A DNA stretch of 64,000 nt from Lysinibacillus sp. B2A1 (GCA_002973635.1 CP027224.1:2180501-2244500); one strand, 5' to 3'; shown: positions 29,019 through 38,172, counted from the first letter of the stretch. The notes: generated by a model not told the origin, from the letters alone. Numbers and translations: made by a program.

Positions 29019-30028
29019 TGGATCAAAAAAATAAGGATCTTGAAAAATTCCTACATTTTTTATCAGGCAAATCCAAAAATACTACTCCAAAAGAAGGGAA
29101 TTCAGAGGATAATGTAATCAAGATGTCGAAAAAGGGTCCGATGAATCCAAAGAAATATATTTCCATTGTTGTAACCTTAACAGCTGTTTTTGCCATTGCT
29201 ATAATATTATTTGCAAATATTTATATTGTAAAAGAATCTGAGTATGCTGTAGTTAGGCAGTTTGGGGAAGTAGTGAAATTTGAACGTGAGCCAGGTCTTA
29301 AAATGAAGGTTCCATTTATTCAAAGTGTAACGAGATTACCAAAAAACCAAATGACTTATGAAATATCGGAAGAGGAAATTAATACAAAGGATAAAAAGAG
29401 AATTATTATTGATAATTATGCGGTATGGCGTATTACAGATCCAAAGTTATTAATTTCAAATGCAGGTACGATTGAAAAAGTAGAATCTCGTATGGAAGAG
29501 TTTATCTATTCTGTTATTCGCTCTGAACTTGGACGAATAGAATATACACAAATCATTAATGATGAAAACTCTTCTCGTGGGAGTATAAATGACCAAGTTA
29601 CTGAACGTGTAAATGAATTACTGGCACAAGATAAATATGGTATAGAGGTTGTAGATGTTCGAATTCGTCGTATTGATTTGCCAAAAGAAAATGAGCAAGC
29701 TGTATTTACAAATATGATTTCAGATCGTGAATCAATCGCTCAAAAGTATCTATCAGAAGGTGATGCTGGGAAGCGTCGTATTGAAGCTCAAACAGATAGA
29801 AAAGTGCAAGAAATGCTGGCAACAGCTAAAAAAGATGCTGCATTAATTCAAGCAGAAGGAGAAGCGGAGGCAGCGAAAATCTATAATAAGTCATTTTCAC
29901 AAGATCCGGAATTCTATTCACTTTATCGTACATTAGAATCCTATAAGAAAACTGTCGGTGAAGATACGGTTATTATTTTGCCATCTACTTCACCGTATGC
30001 AAAAATATTATCTGGCTATATCAAATAA
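29018..30028 (+). CDS. hflC: HflC, SPFH-domain FtsH modulator
   Basis: Partner of HflK, 336 residues. A cytoplasmic Lys-rich N-terminus of about 45 residues precedes the single span (about 47-68, ISIVVTLTAVFAIAIILFAN), then the band-7 domain opening KESEYAVVRQFGEVVKFEREP and containing ITDPKLLISNAG, VIRSELGRIEYTQII and EVVDVRIRRIDLP. The C-terminus DPEFYSLYRTLESYKKT is typical of HflC. The N-terminal extension is longer than in E. coli HflC. The ATG overlaps the hflK stop. A strong terminator follows. Confidence 0.92.
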   Translation: MDQKNKDLEKFLHFLSGKSKNTTPKEGNSEDNVIKMSKKGPMNPKKYISIVVTLTAVFAIAIILFANIYIVKESEYAVVRQFGEVVKFEREPGLKMKVPFIQSVTRLPKNQMTYEISEEEINTKDKKRIIIDNYAVWRITDPKLLISNAGTIEKVESRMEEFIYSVIRSELGRIEYTQIINDENSSRGSINDQVTERVNELLAQDKYGIEVVDVRIRRIDLPKENEQAVFTNMISDRESIAQKYLSEGDAGKRRIEAQTDRKVQEMLATAKKDAALIQAEGEAEAAKIYNKSFSQDPEFYSLYRTLESYKKTVGEDTVIILPSTSPYAKILSGYIK

Positions 30029-30056
30029 TTTTCTAATCCTTGCAGGGATTCACATA

Positions 30057-30098
30057 GGAAGTCGCCACCATTTTGGTGTGGCGACTTCTCTGTTTTTT
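30057..30098 (+). terminator. Rho-independent terminator of hflKC
   Basis: GAAGTCGCCACC and GGTG(T)GGCGACTTC form a 12-bp stem with one bulge, followed by TCTGTTTTTTG. Confidence 0.9.
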
Positions 30099-30240
30099 GA
30101 TAATGTGTAAACTTATAAATTTTTATTATTATAAATTCATATATTAAGAAAATAATAGAAATTTATAATTTTATATATCGTAGATTACTATAATCTGATA
30201 GAATAATGATGTTTAGAATGAAAAAATGGAGGTAATAGCT

Positions 30241-30654
30241 GTGAAATTTCAAATTAGCACCTGGCTACAAAATTTAGGTATAGCCTGTAGTATTGCATCG
30301 TTGTTTACACTTTTCTTCCGTCTATCAGATTTTGAATGGTTAACGAAAAGTGTTTATCATATACCAGTATTTTTTGTCACTTTGTTTTTATTAAGTTTAA
30401 TTATCGCTGAGGATGTCCGAAAAATATTTAAAAGAATATTTTGGTATGAAAAAAGAAAGGTCAAGCGTCCTATTTGGCAAGTTGGTATTGGTTTTATTTT
30501 CTTTTTAGCACAAATTAGCACGGTAATGGTATTTAGTAAGGAGCTAACACAGCCACAATTGGGTGGGATGCCCTTATTTTTAGTGTTTGCTTTTATGAAT
30601 GCGTTTATCTTAACGGTTATATATGAAGAAATTTTTTATCGTACATCAAATTAA
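30241..30654 (+). pseudogene. Truncated CPBP-like intramembrane protease gene
   Basis: A 137-residue membrane protein with four hydrophobic spans. The last reads FMNAFILTVIYEEIFYR and ends TSN-stop. EEIFYR is the EExxxR motif of CPBP (CAAX/Abi) glutamic proteases, which normally begins the catalytic core and is followed by about 80-100 residues with FxxxH and HxxxN motifs; these are missing. GTG start behind GGAGGT. I read it as a 3'-truncated CPBP gene. A complete small membrane protein that resembles the motif by chance is the alternative. A terminator follows at once. Confidence 0.55.
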
Positions 30655-30669
30655 TAGCATGGATCAATG

Positions 30670-30713
30670 AACTTTCATTCAAAAGAATCTCACTTTTGAA
30701 TGAAAGTTTTTTT
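30670..30713 (+). terminator. Rho-independent terminator after the CPBP-like gene
   Basis: AACTTTCATTCAAAAG and CTTTTGAATGAAAGTT make a perfect 16-bp stem, followed by TTTTTTC. Confidence 0.92.
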
Positions 30714-30843
30714 CTATTATTGTGAGCGAAGGGCTGACCAACTACAGCTTGAGGTTATGGTTGTAGGGACACAGCGCTTTCTGATTAATCATAGCTTAAT
30801 CGAATCGTATTTTCTATTTGATAGAGTGCTCATTTTAAATATT

Positions 30844-30874
30844 AATACTGAATTCATTAACATTCATCAGTATT
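30844..30874 (+). repeat. 31-bp direct repeat, left flank of the 31-kb element
   Basis: A 31-base sequence with 8-bp complementary ends (AATACTGA...TCAGTATT). It is repeated at 31716-31746 with one mismatch and frames the element exactly, as expected for a duplicated palindromic target site. Confidence 0.8.
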
Positions 30875-31715
30875 CATAGTGTTGAAAAACTAAATGGTCA
30901 AGGGATTCTTTGTGAACACTACTAAGTCAAATGAAGGTGATTTCCGTTCCAGGCTACTCGCTTTGTCGCTGACGCTTCGCTTTCGCGCAGAGCAAGGCTT
31001 CCTGTGGGCGAGCGACGAGCCGCTTCCTACGCTGGAGGAACGAAGGCTAAGTGCGTCACGTCCTGTGACAACGCCTTCGTGACCAACATCGTGTTGGCCT
31101 CAGGGTCTCGTCTGTCTCGCTATCCCACGGGAGTCGAGTAGCCTTGCACTCCAATCAGCAATAGTGTAGAACTTTAAATATTTTCTTCCCTCAAAAGAAA
31201 AGTAAAGTAAAAGCATGTTACTCACCATCATTAAATGGATAGAATAGTGGCACAATTCTACAGATGTTAACCTACATTTTATGCGTAAAACAAACTACTT
31301 TGTAACTTTACATAAAGTACTCCTCTGTTTTCACATAGAAAAATGTTATCAAAGCTCCATTTTTGCACAATATAGTGATGGCTAAGACTTCAAATTTATC
31401 ACAATATATTTGTGTGAATTGCCGGAAGAAAATACTATGAGCAAAGGTTGATTGGAGTGTAGACTGAGTGACTCCTCGGGGATTCAGCGTCACAGATGAG
31501 ACCCTGGAGCGAGCATATTAGGGAACGAAGGCTAAAAGCATCACGTCCTGTGATAACGCCTTCGTGACCAACCTCCTGTTGCCCCAAGCGGCTCATCGGA
31601 CGCCCCCAGGAAAGCACTCAGTCGGAACGGAGATCAACCCCTCGTTTTGAAAAAGGGCTATACTTTTTAATTTGTCACCTTGATTTCATTGACATAATAG
31701 TATTTCAACAACATG
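30875..31715. mobile_element. 841-bp non-coding element with terminal inverted repeats, copy 1
   Basis: Begins CATAGTGTTGAAAAACTA. Its other end, read inward on the opposite strand, is CATGTTGTTGAAATACTA (15 of 18 identical), so it has imperfect terminal inverted repeats. It is flanked by 31-bp direct repeats. The reverse complement recurs at 63120-63915 with few differences. No transposase is encoded; indels between copies change every reading frame. Inside are two GC-rich palindromic cassettes (about 30947-31161 and 31450-31644), each a long hairpin with a 9-bp covarying outer stem and a three-helix module. Transposition in trans by an IS is inferred (MITE-like). Confidence 0.8.
30965..31000 (+). 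repeat. 36-bp insertion nested in copy 1
   Basis: This stretch, containing GCTGACGCTTCGCTTTCGC, is absent from the 63-kb copy, where the flanking CTTT and CCTGTGGG are joined. The same 19-base motif lies in the repeat at 44068-44086, and a related motif on the other strand at 48267-48284. Confidence 0.65.
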
Positions 31716-31746
31716 AATACTGAATTCATTAACATTCATCAGTGTT
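31716..31746 (+). repeat. 31-bp direct repeat, right flank of the 31-kb element
   Basis: Second copy of the flanking repeat, 30 of 31 bases identical to 30844-30874 (ATT versus GTT at the end). Confidence 0.8.
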
Positions 31747-32059
31747 GACTTCTTTTTATCTATAGTACATTTAGGAAGTATTTACTTACCGCTATAAGTA
31801 ATTATTGCATGGATTAAGAAAAAAAAGAAAAGGTGGAAGTTTTTAAGTACCCATTATCCTGTGTAACCAAAACTAACGAAGGGAGTTTGGTTGTGACAAA
31901 AATGTAGTAAAGTGTGGAGAAGTAGAATAGCGTCACGAGTATAGGGAACTTAAACAATTGTGGACTAACTAATTATTAGCGTTCGTTTTAAGAAAATTCT
32001 TTTTTTTAACCTAATTTTAACCTTTATTATGTATGATGATGAGGATTTTCCAATTGTAG
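31747..32059. other. A/T-rich gap between the element and a gene relic
   Basis: No gene is supported. TTAACC-N5-TTAACC at 32006-32022 has the 11-bp period of a Pho box, but both hexamers deviate from TTMACA, so this is weak. Confidence 0.3.
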
Positions 32060-32346
32060 ATAACATTAAAAGTTTTAGGAGGTAATGATGAAGAGGTAGC
32101 TTTTCAACAAAGAAATCAACAAATAGCTAAGCTTAATGCACAATTTGTAGGATTAAATAAGGAAAAAGCCCTTTATCTAAAGAAGATTTAGAAAATCATA
32201 CAGCACTGGATAAACAAAGCACCGACCTAAAAAATCATAATGACAGCCAGAGTAACTCGCAGCAAATGGAGTTACTGCGTCTACAAAGCATGAATAATAA
32301 ACGTAATGAGGATTTTGAAAAAAAGATGAATTTTATAAAAATGTAG
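32060..32346 (+). pseudogene. Frameshifted relic of a small coiled-coil-type protein
   Basis: Frame one reads TLKVLGGNDEEVAFQQRNQQ and onward to a stop at 32189-32191. From about 32176 an overlapping second frame continues with LSKEDLENHTALDKQSTD to a stop at 32344-32346, ending NEDFEKKMNFIKM. Both halves are hydrophilic, helix-forming and Asn/Gln-rich, and join naturally if one frame change near 32165-32178 is repaired. I do not recognise the family. An AGGAGG at 32078-32083 precedes out-of-frame ATGs. It sits directly before the SLH gene. Confidence 0.5.
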
Positions 32347-32414
32347 GACAGTCGCTCATCTACTTTAAACATTATGTGTTAAGGTGTGGTGGCTTTCTTG
32401 CTAGGAGGAAAATT

Positions 32415-35318
32415 ATGAAAAATAACAAGCTATTTATTGTAGCGGCATCTACTGTGGTGGGAGTAAGTACTATAATAACAGGCACAAGCACTACAGTAGA
32501 GGCAGCAACGACCAATTTTTCAGATGTACAAGAGACAAATAGTCATTATGCAGCCATTATGGATTTAGCACAGCGTAATATTATTCATGGTTTCCCAGAT
32601 GGCACATTTAAGCCAAATGAGTTTGTCACATTTAAGCAAACAGCGAAAATCATTGCAGGTATACTCAATTTAGATGCAAGTGATGAACAAGAATGGGCAG
32701 CTTTGCAAGCAGCAGGTCTTATGGATAGCACAGTAAACCCAAATGATTCTATTACACGCAATGACATGGCAAAGGTTATTGCGAAATCATTAGGGCTTAC
32801 CCCATCTGGTAGTGTGTCAATCCCCTTTACAGATGTGATGGCAGAACATCAGCAGGCAGTGGCAGCACTATTTGAATATGGGATTACAAAAGGAACATCA
32901 GCTACTACTTTTAGCGGAGACAAATTTGTGACAAGAGGACAGCTTGCTTCCTTCATTGTAAGAGCTGAGCAATTCATAAAGCGAGCATCGACAGATACAA
33001 ATATTGCGGGAGCAACCGTTACAGTGGAGCGCATCCACAACAACAAGATAACAATTGAAGGGCATGAATGGTCAATTGGCAAGAATGCAAAGACTATTTT
33101 AAATGATAAAAACGCTGCTGCTTTAGTAAATGCACAGCTAGATGTGATTGTGGTCAATGGTGAAATCACTGAGGTATTAGCGATTGACTTACACACATCT
33201 GGACAGCAAGGTGCAAAAGTTGTGCTAGATGGTGGCAATACCTCTATCGGAAATATTGCGGTTCATGCAGATTTTGTTGAGCTAAAAAACATGGTCGTTA
33301 CAGCGGATTTACGTGTCACAGGGCGAGCAACACATTTAGCACTGAATCAGCTAAAGGTAAAAGGGGAGCTACTACTAGAAGAAGCTGAAGCATCAAGAAC
33401 GGCATCACTTACTAAAGTAGCCGTTATTAATGAAAATCCTATTTCGGTGGAAATGACTAGAAGTGAATTAGTAGCTCTAATTGTAAAAGGAAGGGCATTT
33501 ATTAATTCAGATTCACCGTTACCAGTCGTAACTCATTTAGGCAGTAATTTACAGATTATTGCACCTAGTGTGAGCATACTTAATTGGGAGTCACCACCTG
33601 AAGGTTCACAATTAAGTGGGACGGCGACTATTGGAACAGTCGTGATTGGCGCTGAGTATGAATTTAGGTTACAGCAAATGCAAAAGCAGCTCGAAGCCAG
33701 TCAAGACTTTTTACGAGAACAGCAACAATTGCAGGAGCAGGCAAAAAAAGCAATATTGACTAAAATTAGTGATTTAACAACTGAGACAGTAGGCTTGCAG
33801 CAGCAGATTAATGATTTAACAAAGGTAAAAAGGACACCAGCACAAGACAATCAATTAGCTCTATTAAGACAAAAATTGCAACAGATAGAAAATGAGCTAC
33901 TTTCTCTAAGAGTACTATCAAACCAGCCGCAACCTAGCAATAACCCAGCAGGTATACCCAATTTGCCAGGATTATTCCCTTCTGTCGAACAAACAAAACA
34001 AATAGAGGAAATAATACGACAGATACAAGAAGCGTCAAGAAAGCAGCAACAACAAAATGAAGACTTTAAAAATCTAATTCAGACTGCTTTACAAATTAAT
34101 GGGACATTAAACATTGGGAATTTCATTGTACCATCACCTGCTGTTTCAACCGTCACTCTAGGACCAGATGTACGCATTAATAATGTGATGACAGATATTT
34201 CTAGAGAAGCACTACTTGCAATGTTTTCTAATGTTCGTCAAGGGCAAATTAAAACATTAACATCTGCGAAGGGTCAACAAACACCTTTTAACCCAACGCC
34301 TTTAGAGGCTACAGACAGTGGTTCAAGTAGTAACAGTGGTAGTAGCTCGGGAGGTAATAACACAGGTGGAGGAAATACAACAACACCTGTAGATACGACA
34401 ACCCTGAAGAAGATGATTAGTAATGCCAAGGAACGACATGCAGCATTGCAAAATGGAGATCACCCTATATCTGTAAATGGCTTTGATGTACCACAGGCAC
34501 AGCAATGGCTGCCTAAAAAAGCAACAGATGAACTGCAAGCAGCAATTACAGAAGCTGAAGCAATGGTAACTAAAGCAGCGCAAGGACCAATGGGTTACCA
34601 ACGGGTAGCTTCTTTAACAAATACAAATATTTTACTAGCTAATACACAAACAGATATCAATTATATGGCAGAAAAATTAGAGAAGTTAATGAATATACAA
34701 CCAATCAATGGGTTGAAGGAGATAGCAACGATTCAACGCCTATTAAATGACAAGGAGATTACGAGTATCCCAGACATCGAAGAAATGACTGAGGGTAGGG
34801 TATATGAAGCGATAGAACAAATGTTAAGGGATGAATTCGAACAGGAACCTCTAACTGTAGAGGAGCAGGAATTGATTGTCGCAATGTTAAGGGAGTTTAA
34901 ATTTAATATTCAAATCATTGACAATCAAGTAACAATTCCATTAAATGAAGCCATTTCATATACAGATCCTGTGACAGGGCAAACTTCAGAGCTTGTACCA
35001 GCAATATCAGCACAATTGACAATTGTTCAACCACTACCGCTTGTTATTAATGAAGTCTCTTATGTAGATGCTGAGAATATAAGGCTAACATTCACTTCAA
35101 ATATTGAGATACCGGAAGGGGAGCAATTTATATTTATGATAAATGATTCATTAACCCCGCTTTATGGAACAGTAAGTAGCAGTACAGATAATAGTGTAGT
35201 CATTCGAATTGATGGTCCTGTCCCATTATTTGCAACCTTTGTGCACATTGAACGTGAAAGTAAACCTGAATATAATCTTTTGAAAGAACCATTTACAATG
35301 GAGAACACAAACGTTTGA
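32415..35318 (+). CDS. Surface protein with three S-layer homology domains
   Basis: Secreted 967-residue protein. Signal peptide residues 1-30 (MKNNKLFIVAAS... ending TTVEA), then three SLH domains (about 33-195; FSDVQETNSHYAAI, GFPDGTFKPNEFVTFKQ, GITKGTSATTF) that bind the pyruvylated secondary cell wall polymer. Next come a beta-rich region (200-400), Gln/Glu-rich coiled coils (about 415-510 and 523-558), a flexible Ser/Gly/Asn linker (about 633-660) and a mixed C-terminal domain with a beta-sandwich-like end. No catalytic motif found; a structural or adhesive role is inferred. The ATG at 32415 follows AGGAGG. Family-specific to S-layer-bearing Bacillales. Confidence 0.9.
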   Translation: MKNNKLFIVAASTVVGVSTIITGTSTTVEAATTNFSDVQETNSHYAAIMDLAQRNIIHGFPDGTFKPNEFVTFKQTAKIIAGILNLDASDEQEWAALQAAGLMDSTVNPNDSITRNDMAKVIAKSLGLTPSGSVSIPFTDVMAEHQQAVAALFEYGITKGTSATTFSGDKFVTRGQLASFIVRAEQFIKRASTDTNIAGATVTVERIHNNKITIEGHEWSIGKNAKTILNDKNAAALVNAQLDVIVVNGEITEVLAIDLHTSGQQGAKVVLDGGNTSIGNIAVHADFVELKNMVVTADLRVTGRATHLALNQLKVKGELLLEEAEASRTASLTKVAVINENPISVEMTRSELVALIVKGRAFINSDSPLPVVTHLGSNLQIIAPSVSILNWESPPEGSQLSGTATIGTVVIGAEYEFRLQQMQKQLEASQDFLREQQQLQEQAKKAILTKISDLTTETVGLQQQINDLTKVKRTPAQDNQLALLRQKLQQIENELLSLRVLSNQPQPSNNPAGIPNLPGLFPSVEQTKQIEEIIRQIQEASRKQQQQNEDFKNLIQTALQINGTLNIGNFIVPSPAVSTVTLGPDVRINNVMTDISREALLAMFSNVRQGQIKTLTSAKGQQTPFNPTPLEATDSGSSSNSGSSSGGNNTGGGNTTTPVDTTTLKKMISNAKERHAALQNGDHPISVNGFDVPQAQQWLPKKATDELQAAITEAEAMVTKAAQGPMGYQRVASLTNTNILLANTQTDINYMAEKLEKLMNIQPINGLKEIATIQRLLNDKEITSIPDIEEMTEGRVYEAIEQMLRDEFEQEPLTVEEQELIVAMLREFKFNIQIIDNQVTIPLNEAISYTDPVTGQTSELVPAISAQLTIVQPLPLVINEVSYVDAENIRLTFTSNIEIPEGEQFIFMINDSLTPLYGTVSSSTDNSVVIRIDGPVPLFATFVHIERESKPEYNLLKEPFTMENTNV

Positions 35319-35330
35319 TAGTAGTAAAGA

Positions 35331-35362
35331 AAGTCAATCGCTATGGGCGGTTGGCTTTTTTG
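35331..35362 (+). terminator. Rho-independent terminator of the SLH gene
   Basis: AGTCAATCGC and GCGGTTGGCT pair through two G-U pairs over TATGG, followed by T5-TG. Confidence 0.75.
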
Positions 35363-35544
35363 ATATGAATGGCAATCCTAGGGGACTAAGATCGCACAAT
35401 GAGGCGCATAAGGTTTTTTTGTGTGAAATGCATTGTTATTGTTGGCAAAATGGCTGTTTTCTCGATAAAGTAGAAAGAAGAAGCATTTTCAAACATACGT
35501 TTTCGTTTTACAATGAGTAGAAGACAATGCAGGAGGATAAAATC

Positions 35545-38172
35545 ATGACAAAGGAAAAATTACTATTATTGGACGGTAATAGTTTAGCGTATCGCGCGTT
35601 TTTTGCGTTGCCATTGCTAACGAATGATAGTGGCATTCATACTAATGCTGTGTACGGCTTTACAACAATGCTACAAAAAATATTAGAGGAAGAACAGCCA
35701 ACGAAAATATTGGTTGCTTTTGATGCTGGGAAAACAACATTCCGTCATGAAACCTTTACAGAATATAAAGGTGGGCGACAAAAGACACCACCAGAATTAT
35801 CTGAGCAATTCCCTTATTTACGTAAGCTCATTGACGCATATGGTATTAAACAGTATGAGTTAGAGCTATATGAAGCGGATGATATAATAGGAACACTTGC
35901 TAAAGAAGCTTCATCACAGGATATCAATGTCATCATTGTTTCAGGAGATCGGGATTTAACACAGCTCGCTACTGAGCAGGTAACGGTGTACATTACTAAA
36001 AAAGGTATTACTGAAATTGAGAAAAATACACCAGCTTTTATCCAAGAAAAATACGGTTTAACACCTCAACAAATCATTGATATGAAAGGCTTAATGGGAG
36101 ATGCTTCTGATAATATTCCTGGTGTACCTGGCGTCGGAGAAAAAACGGCAGTTAAATTGCTGAAAGAGCATGGTTCAGTAGAGTCGTTATATGCAGCAAT
36201 GGATACTTTAAAGGCCTCAAAAATGAAAGAAAAATTAGTAGCCAATGAAGAGCAAGCAATCATGAGTAAAAAGCTTGCAACCATTTTTACTGATGCACCG
36301 ATAGAGGTTGCACTTGCTGATCTTGCTTATACTGGTCCGAATGAAGAAGCGTTAATGAATGTTTGGCGGGAGCTTGGCTTTAAATCGCTGCTAGAAAAAA
36401 GTGATTTTTCTGTCCAAGAAGAAGAACAAGCACCATTTGACTATGAAATTGTGCAGGAAGTAAAGCCAGAGCACTTAAAGGATGTTATGGCAGTGCATTT
36501 GGAGCTAGAGGACGAGCATTATCACACATGCCAACAACTAGGTATTGCTCTAACAGATGGAGCGAAACCAATTTACGTACCTTTTGATATAGTAGCTAAA
36601 TCAGATGTACTTCGTCTATGGTTAGAAGATGCGACAAAAATAAAGTATATGTCAGATTCAAAGGCTGCCCAAGCAGCATTAAGACGAGCGGGGATTCGTT
36701 TAGCGGGTGTTGATTTTGATTTATTGCTTGCTTCTTATATCAATAATCCCGGACTAAGTGGAGATGATGTAGCAACACTTGCGAAGGAGCTTGGCTATCG
36801 TGATGTGCAGGCAAATGAGACCGTTTATGGTAAGGGTGCCAAACGAGCTATACCTGCCATTGATGCACTAGCTGAGCATGCTAGTCGCAAAGCCTTTGCT
36901 GTGTGGTTATTACAGCCAAAACTTGAATCATTGCTAAAGGAAAACGAACAATTTGAGTTATATAAAAACCTTGAACTCCCGCTAGCTTTTATATTGGGCG
37001 AGATGGAAAGTGAAGGGATTACAGTTAATCGTGCTACTTTAGAGAAAATGGGACAAGAATTGAATGACAAATTAGTTGTTATTGAGCAAGAGATTTATGC
37101 GGAAGCTGGTGAAGCCTTTAATATTAATTCACCAAAGCAATTAGGGGTTATTTTATTTGATAAGCTTGGACTACCAGTTATTAAAAAAACAAAAACAGGC
37201 TACTCGACAGCAGCAGATGTGTTAGAAAAATTAAAATCGGAGCATGCGATTATTGAGCATATTCTTTTATATCGTCAGTTAGGTAAATTACAATCAACCT
37301 ATATTGAAGGTTTGCTTAAAGAAATTCATCATGAGGATGGCAAGGTGCATACCCGCTTCCAGCAAGCATTAACAGCTACAGGACGTCTAAGCTCTACGGA
37401 TCCAAATTTGCAAAACATTCCTATTCGTTTAGAGGAAGGGCGCAAAATCCGTCAAGCATTTGTACCATCAAAAGAGGGCTGGATACTGTTTTCTGCTGAC
37501 TACTCACAAATCGAATTACGTGTTCTGGCACATATGTCAGAAGACAAAAACCTTGTAGAGGCCTTCCGTGAAGGGATGGACGTTCATACACGTACTGCTA
37601 TGGATGTATTCCATGTATCAGCAGATGAGGTTGATAGCAATATGCGTCGTGCAGCGAAGGCCGTTAACTTTGGGATTGTCTATGGAATCAGTGATTATGG
37701 TTTATCTCAAAACTTAGATATTACACGTAAGGAAGCAGCGACATTTATTGAAAAATATTTCGCAAGTTTCCCAGGCGTTAAACAGTATATGGATGATATT
37801 GTGCGGGATGCGAAGTTTAATGGTTATGTCACTACGATTTTAAATAGACGTCGATATTTACCTGATATCACGAGCTCCAATTTCAATATACGTAGCTTTG
37901 CAGAGCGTACTGCCATGAATACACCTATTCAGGGAAGCGCTGCAGATATTATTAAAAAAGCCATGATTGATATGGATGCTCGCTTGAAAAAAGAGAATAT
38001 GCAGGCAAAACTTCTTTTACAAGTGCATGATGAACTAATTTTTGAAGCACCTAAGGAAGAAATTGCATTGCTTGAAAAAATTGTTCCTGAGGTTATGGAG
38101 CAAGCCATAGAGCTTACAGTGCCGTTAAAAGTGGACTTCAACCATGGAGCAACTTGGTACGAAGCAAAATAA
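35545..38172 (+). CDS. polA: DNA polymerase I
   Basis: Gap filling and Okazaki fragment maturation. It has 875 residues. The N-terminal 5'-nuclease (1-290) has LLLLDGNSLAYRAFFALP, VSGDRDLTQL and GLMGDASDNIPGVPGVGEKT. The central 3'-5' exonuclease fold (about 300-465) lacks the acidic DxE residues (HLELED in place), as in Geobacillus Pol I, so no proofreading is expected. The polymerase domain has motif A DYSQIELRVLAHMSED, motif B RRAAKAVNFGIVYG and motif C QVHDELIFE. The ATG at 35545 follows AGGAGG. First gene of polA-mutM-coaE. Confidence 0.97.
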   Translation: MTKEKLLLLDGNSLAYRAFFALPLLTNDSGIHTNAVYGFTTMLQKILEEEQPTKILVAFDAGKTTFRHETFTEYKGGRQKTPPELSEQFPYLRKLIDAYGIKQYELELYEADDIIGTLAKEASSQDINVIIVSGDRDLTQLATEQVTVYITKKGITEIEKNTPAFIQEKYGLTPQQIIDMKGLMGDASDNIPGVPGVGEKTAVKLLKEHGSVESLYAAMDTLKASKMKEKLVANEEQAIMSKKLATIFTDAPIEVALADLAYTGPNEEALMNVWRELGFKSLLEKSDFSVQEEEQAPFDYEIVQEVKPEHLKDVMAVHLELEDEHYHTCQQLGIALTDGAKPIYVPFDIVAKSDVLRLWLEDATKIKYMSDSKAAQAALRRAGIRLAGVDFDLLLASYINNPGLSGDDVATLAKELGYRDVQANETVYGKGAKRAIPAIDALAEHASRKAFAVWLLQPKLESLLKENEQFELYKNLELPLAFILGEMESEGITVNRATLEKMGQELNDKLVVIEQEIYAEAGEAFNINSPKQLGVILFDKLGLPVIKKTKTGYSTAADVLEKLKSEHAIIEHILLYRQLGKLQSTYIEGLLKEIHHEDGKVHTRFQQALTATGRLSSTDPNLQNIPIRLEEGRKIRQAFVPSKEGWILFSADYSQIELRVLAHMSEDKNLVEAFREGMDVHTRTAMDVFHVSADEVDSNMRRAAKAVNFGIVYGISDYGLSQNLDITRKEAATFIEKYFASFPGVKQYMDDIVRDAKFNGYVTTILNRRRYLPDITSSNFNIRSFAERTAMNTPIQGSAADIIKKAMIDMDARLKKENMQAKLLLQVHDELIFEAPKEEIALLEKIVPEVMEQAIELTVPLKVDFNHGATWYEAK

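Noticed and set aside
30894..31082. 62-codon frame at the left end of copy 1
   Set aside because: Much of it is created by the 36-bp nested insertion and hairpin sequence; not present in copy 2.
31435..31617. 60-codon minus-strand open frame within the 31-kb element
   Set aside because: It lies across the GC-rich hairpin cassette. The homologous frame in the 63-kb copy (63218-63454) diverges after a one-base indel, so coding is not conserved.
32006..32022. TTAACC-N5-TTAACC as a Pho box
   Set aside because: Spacing fits, but both hexamers miss the conserved final A and only two repeats exist.
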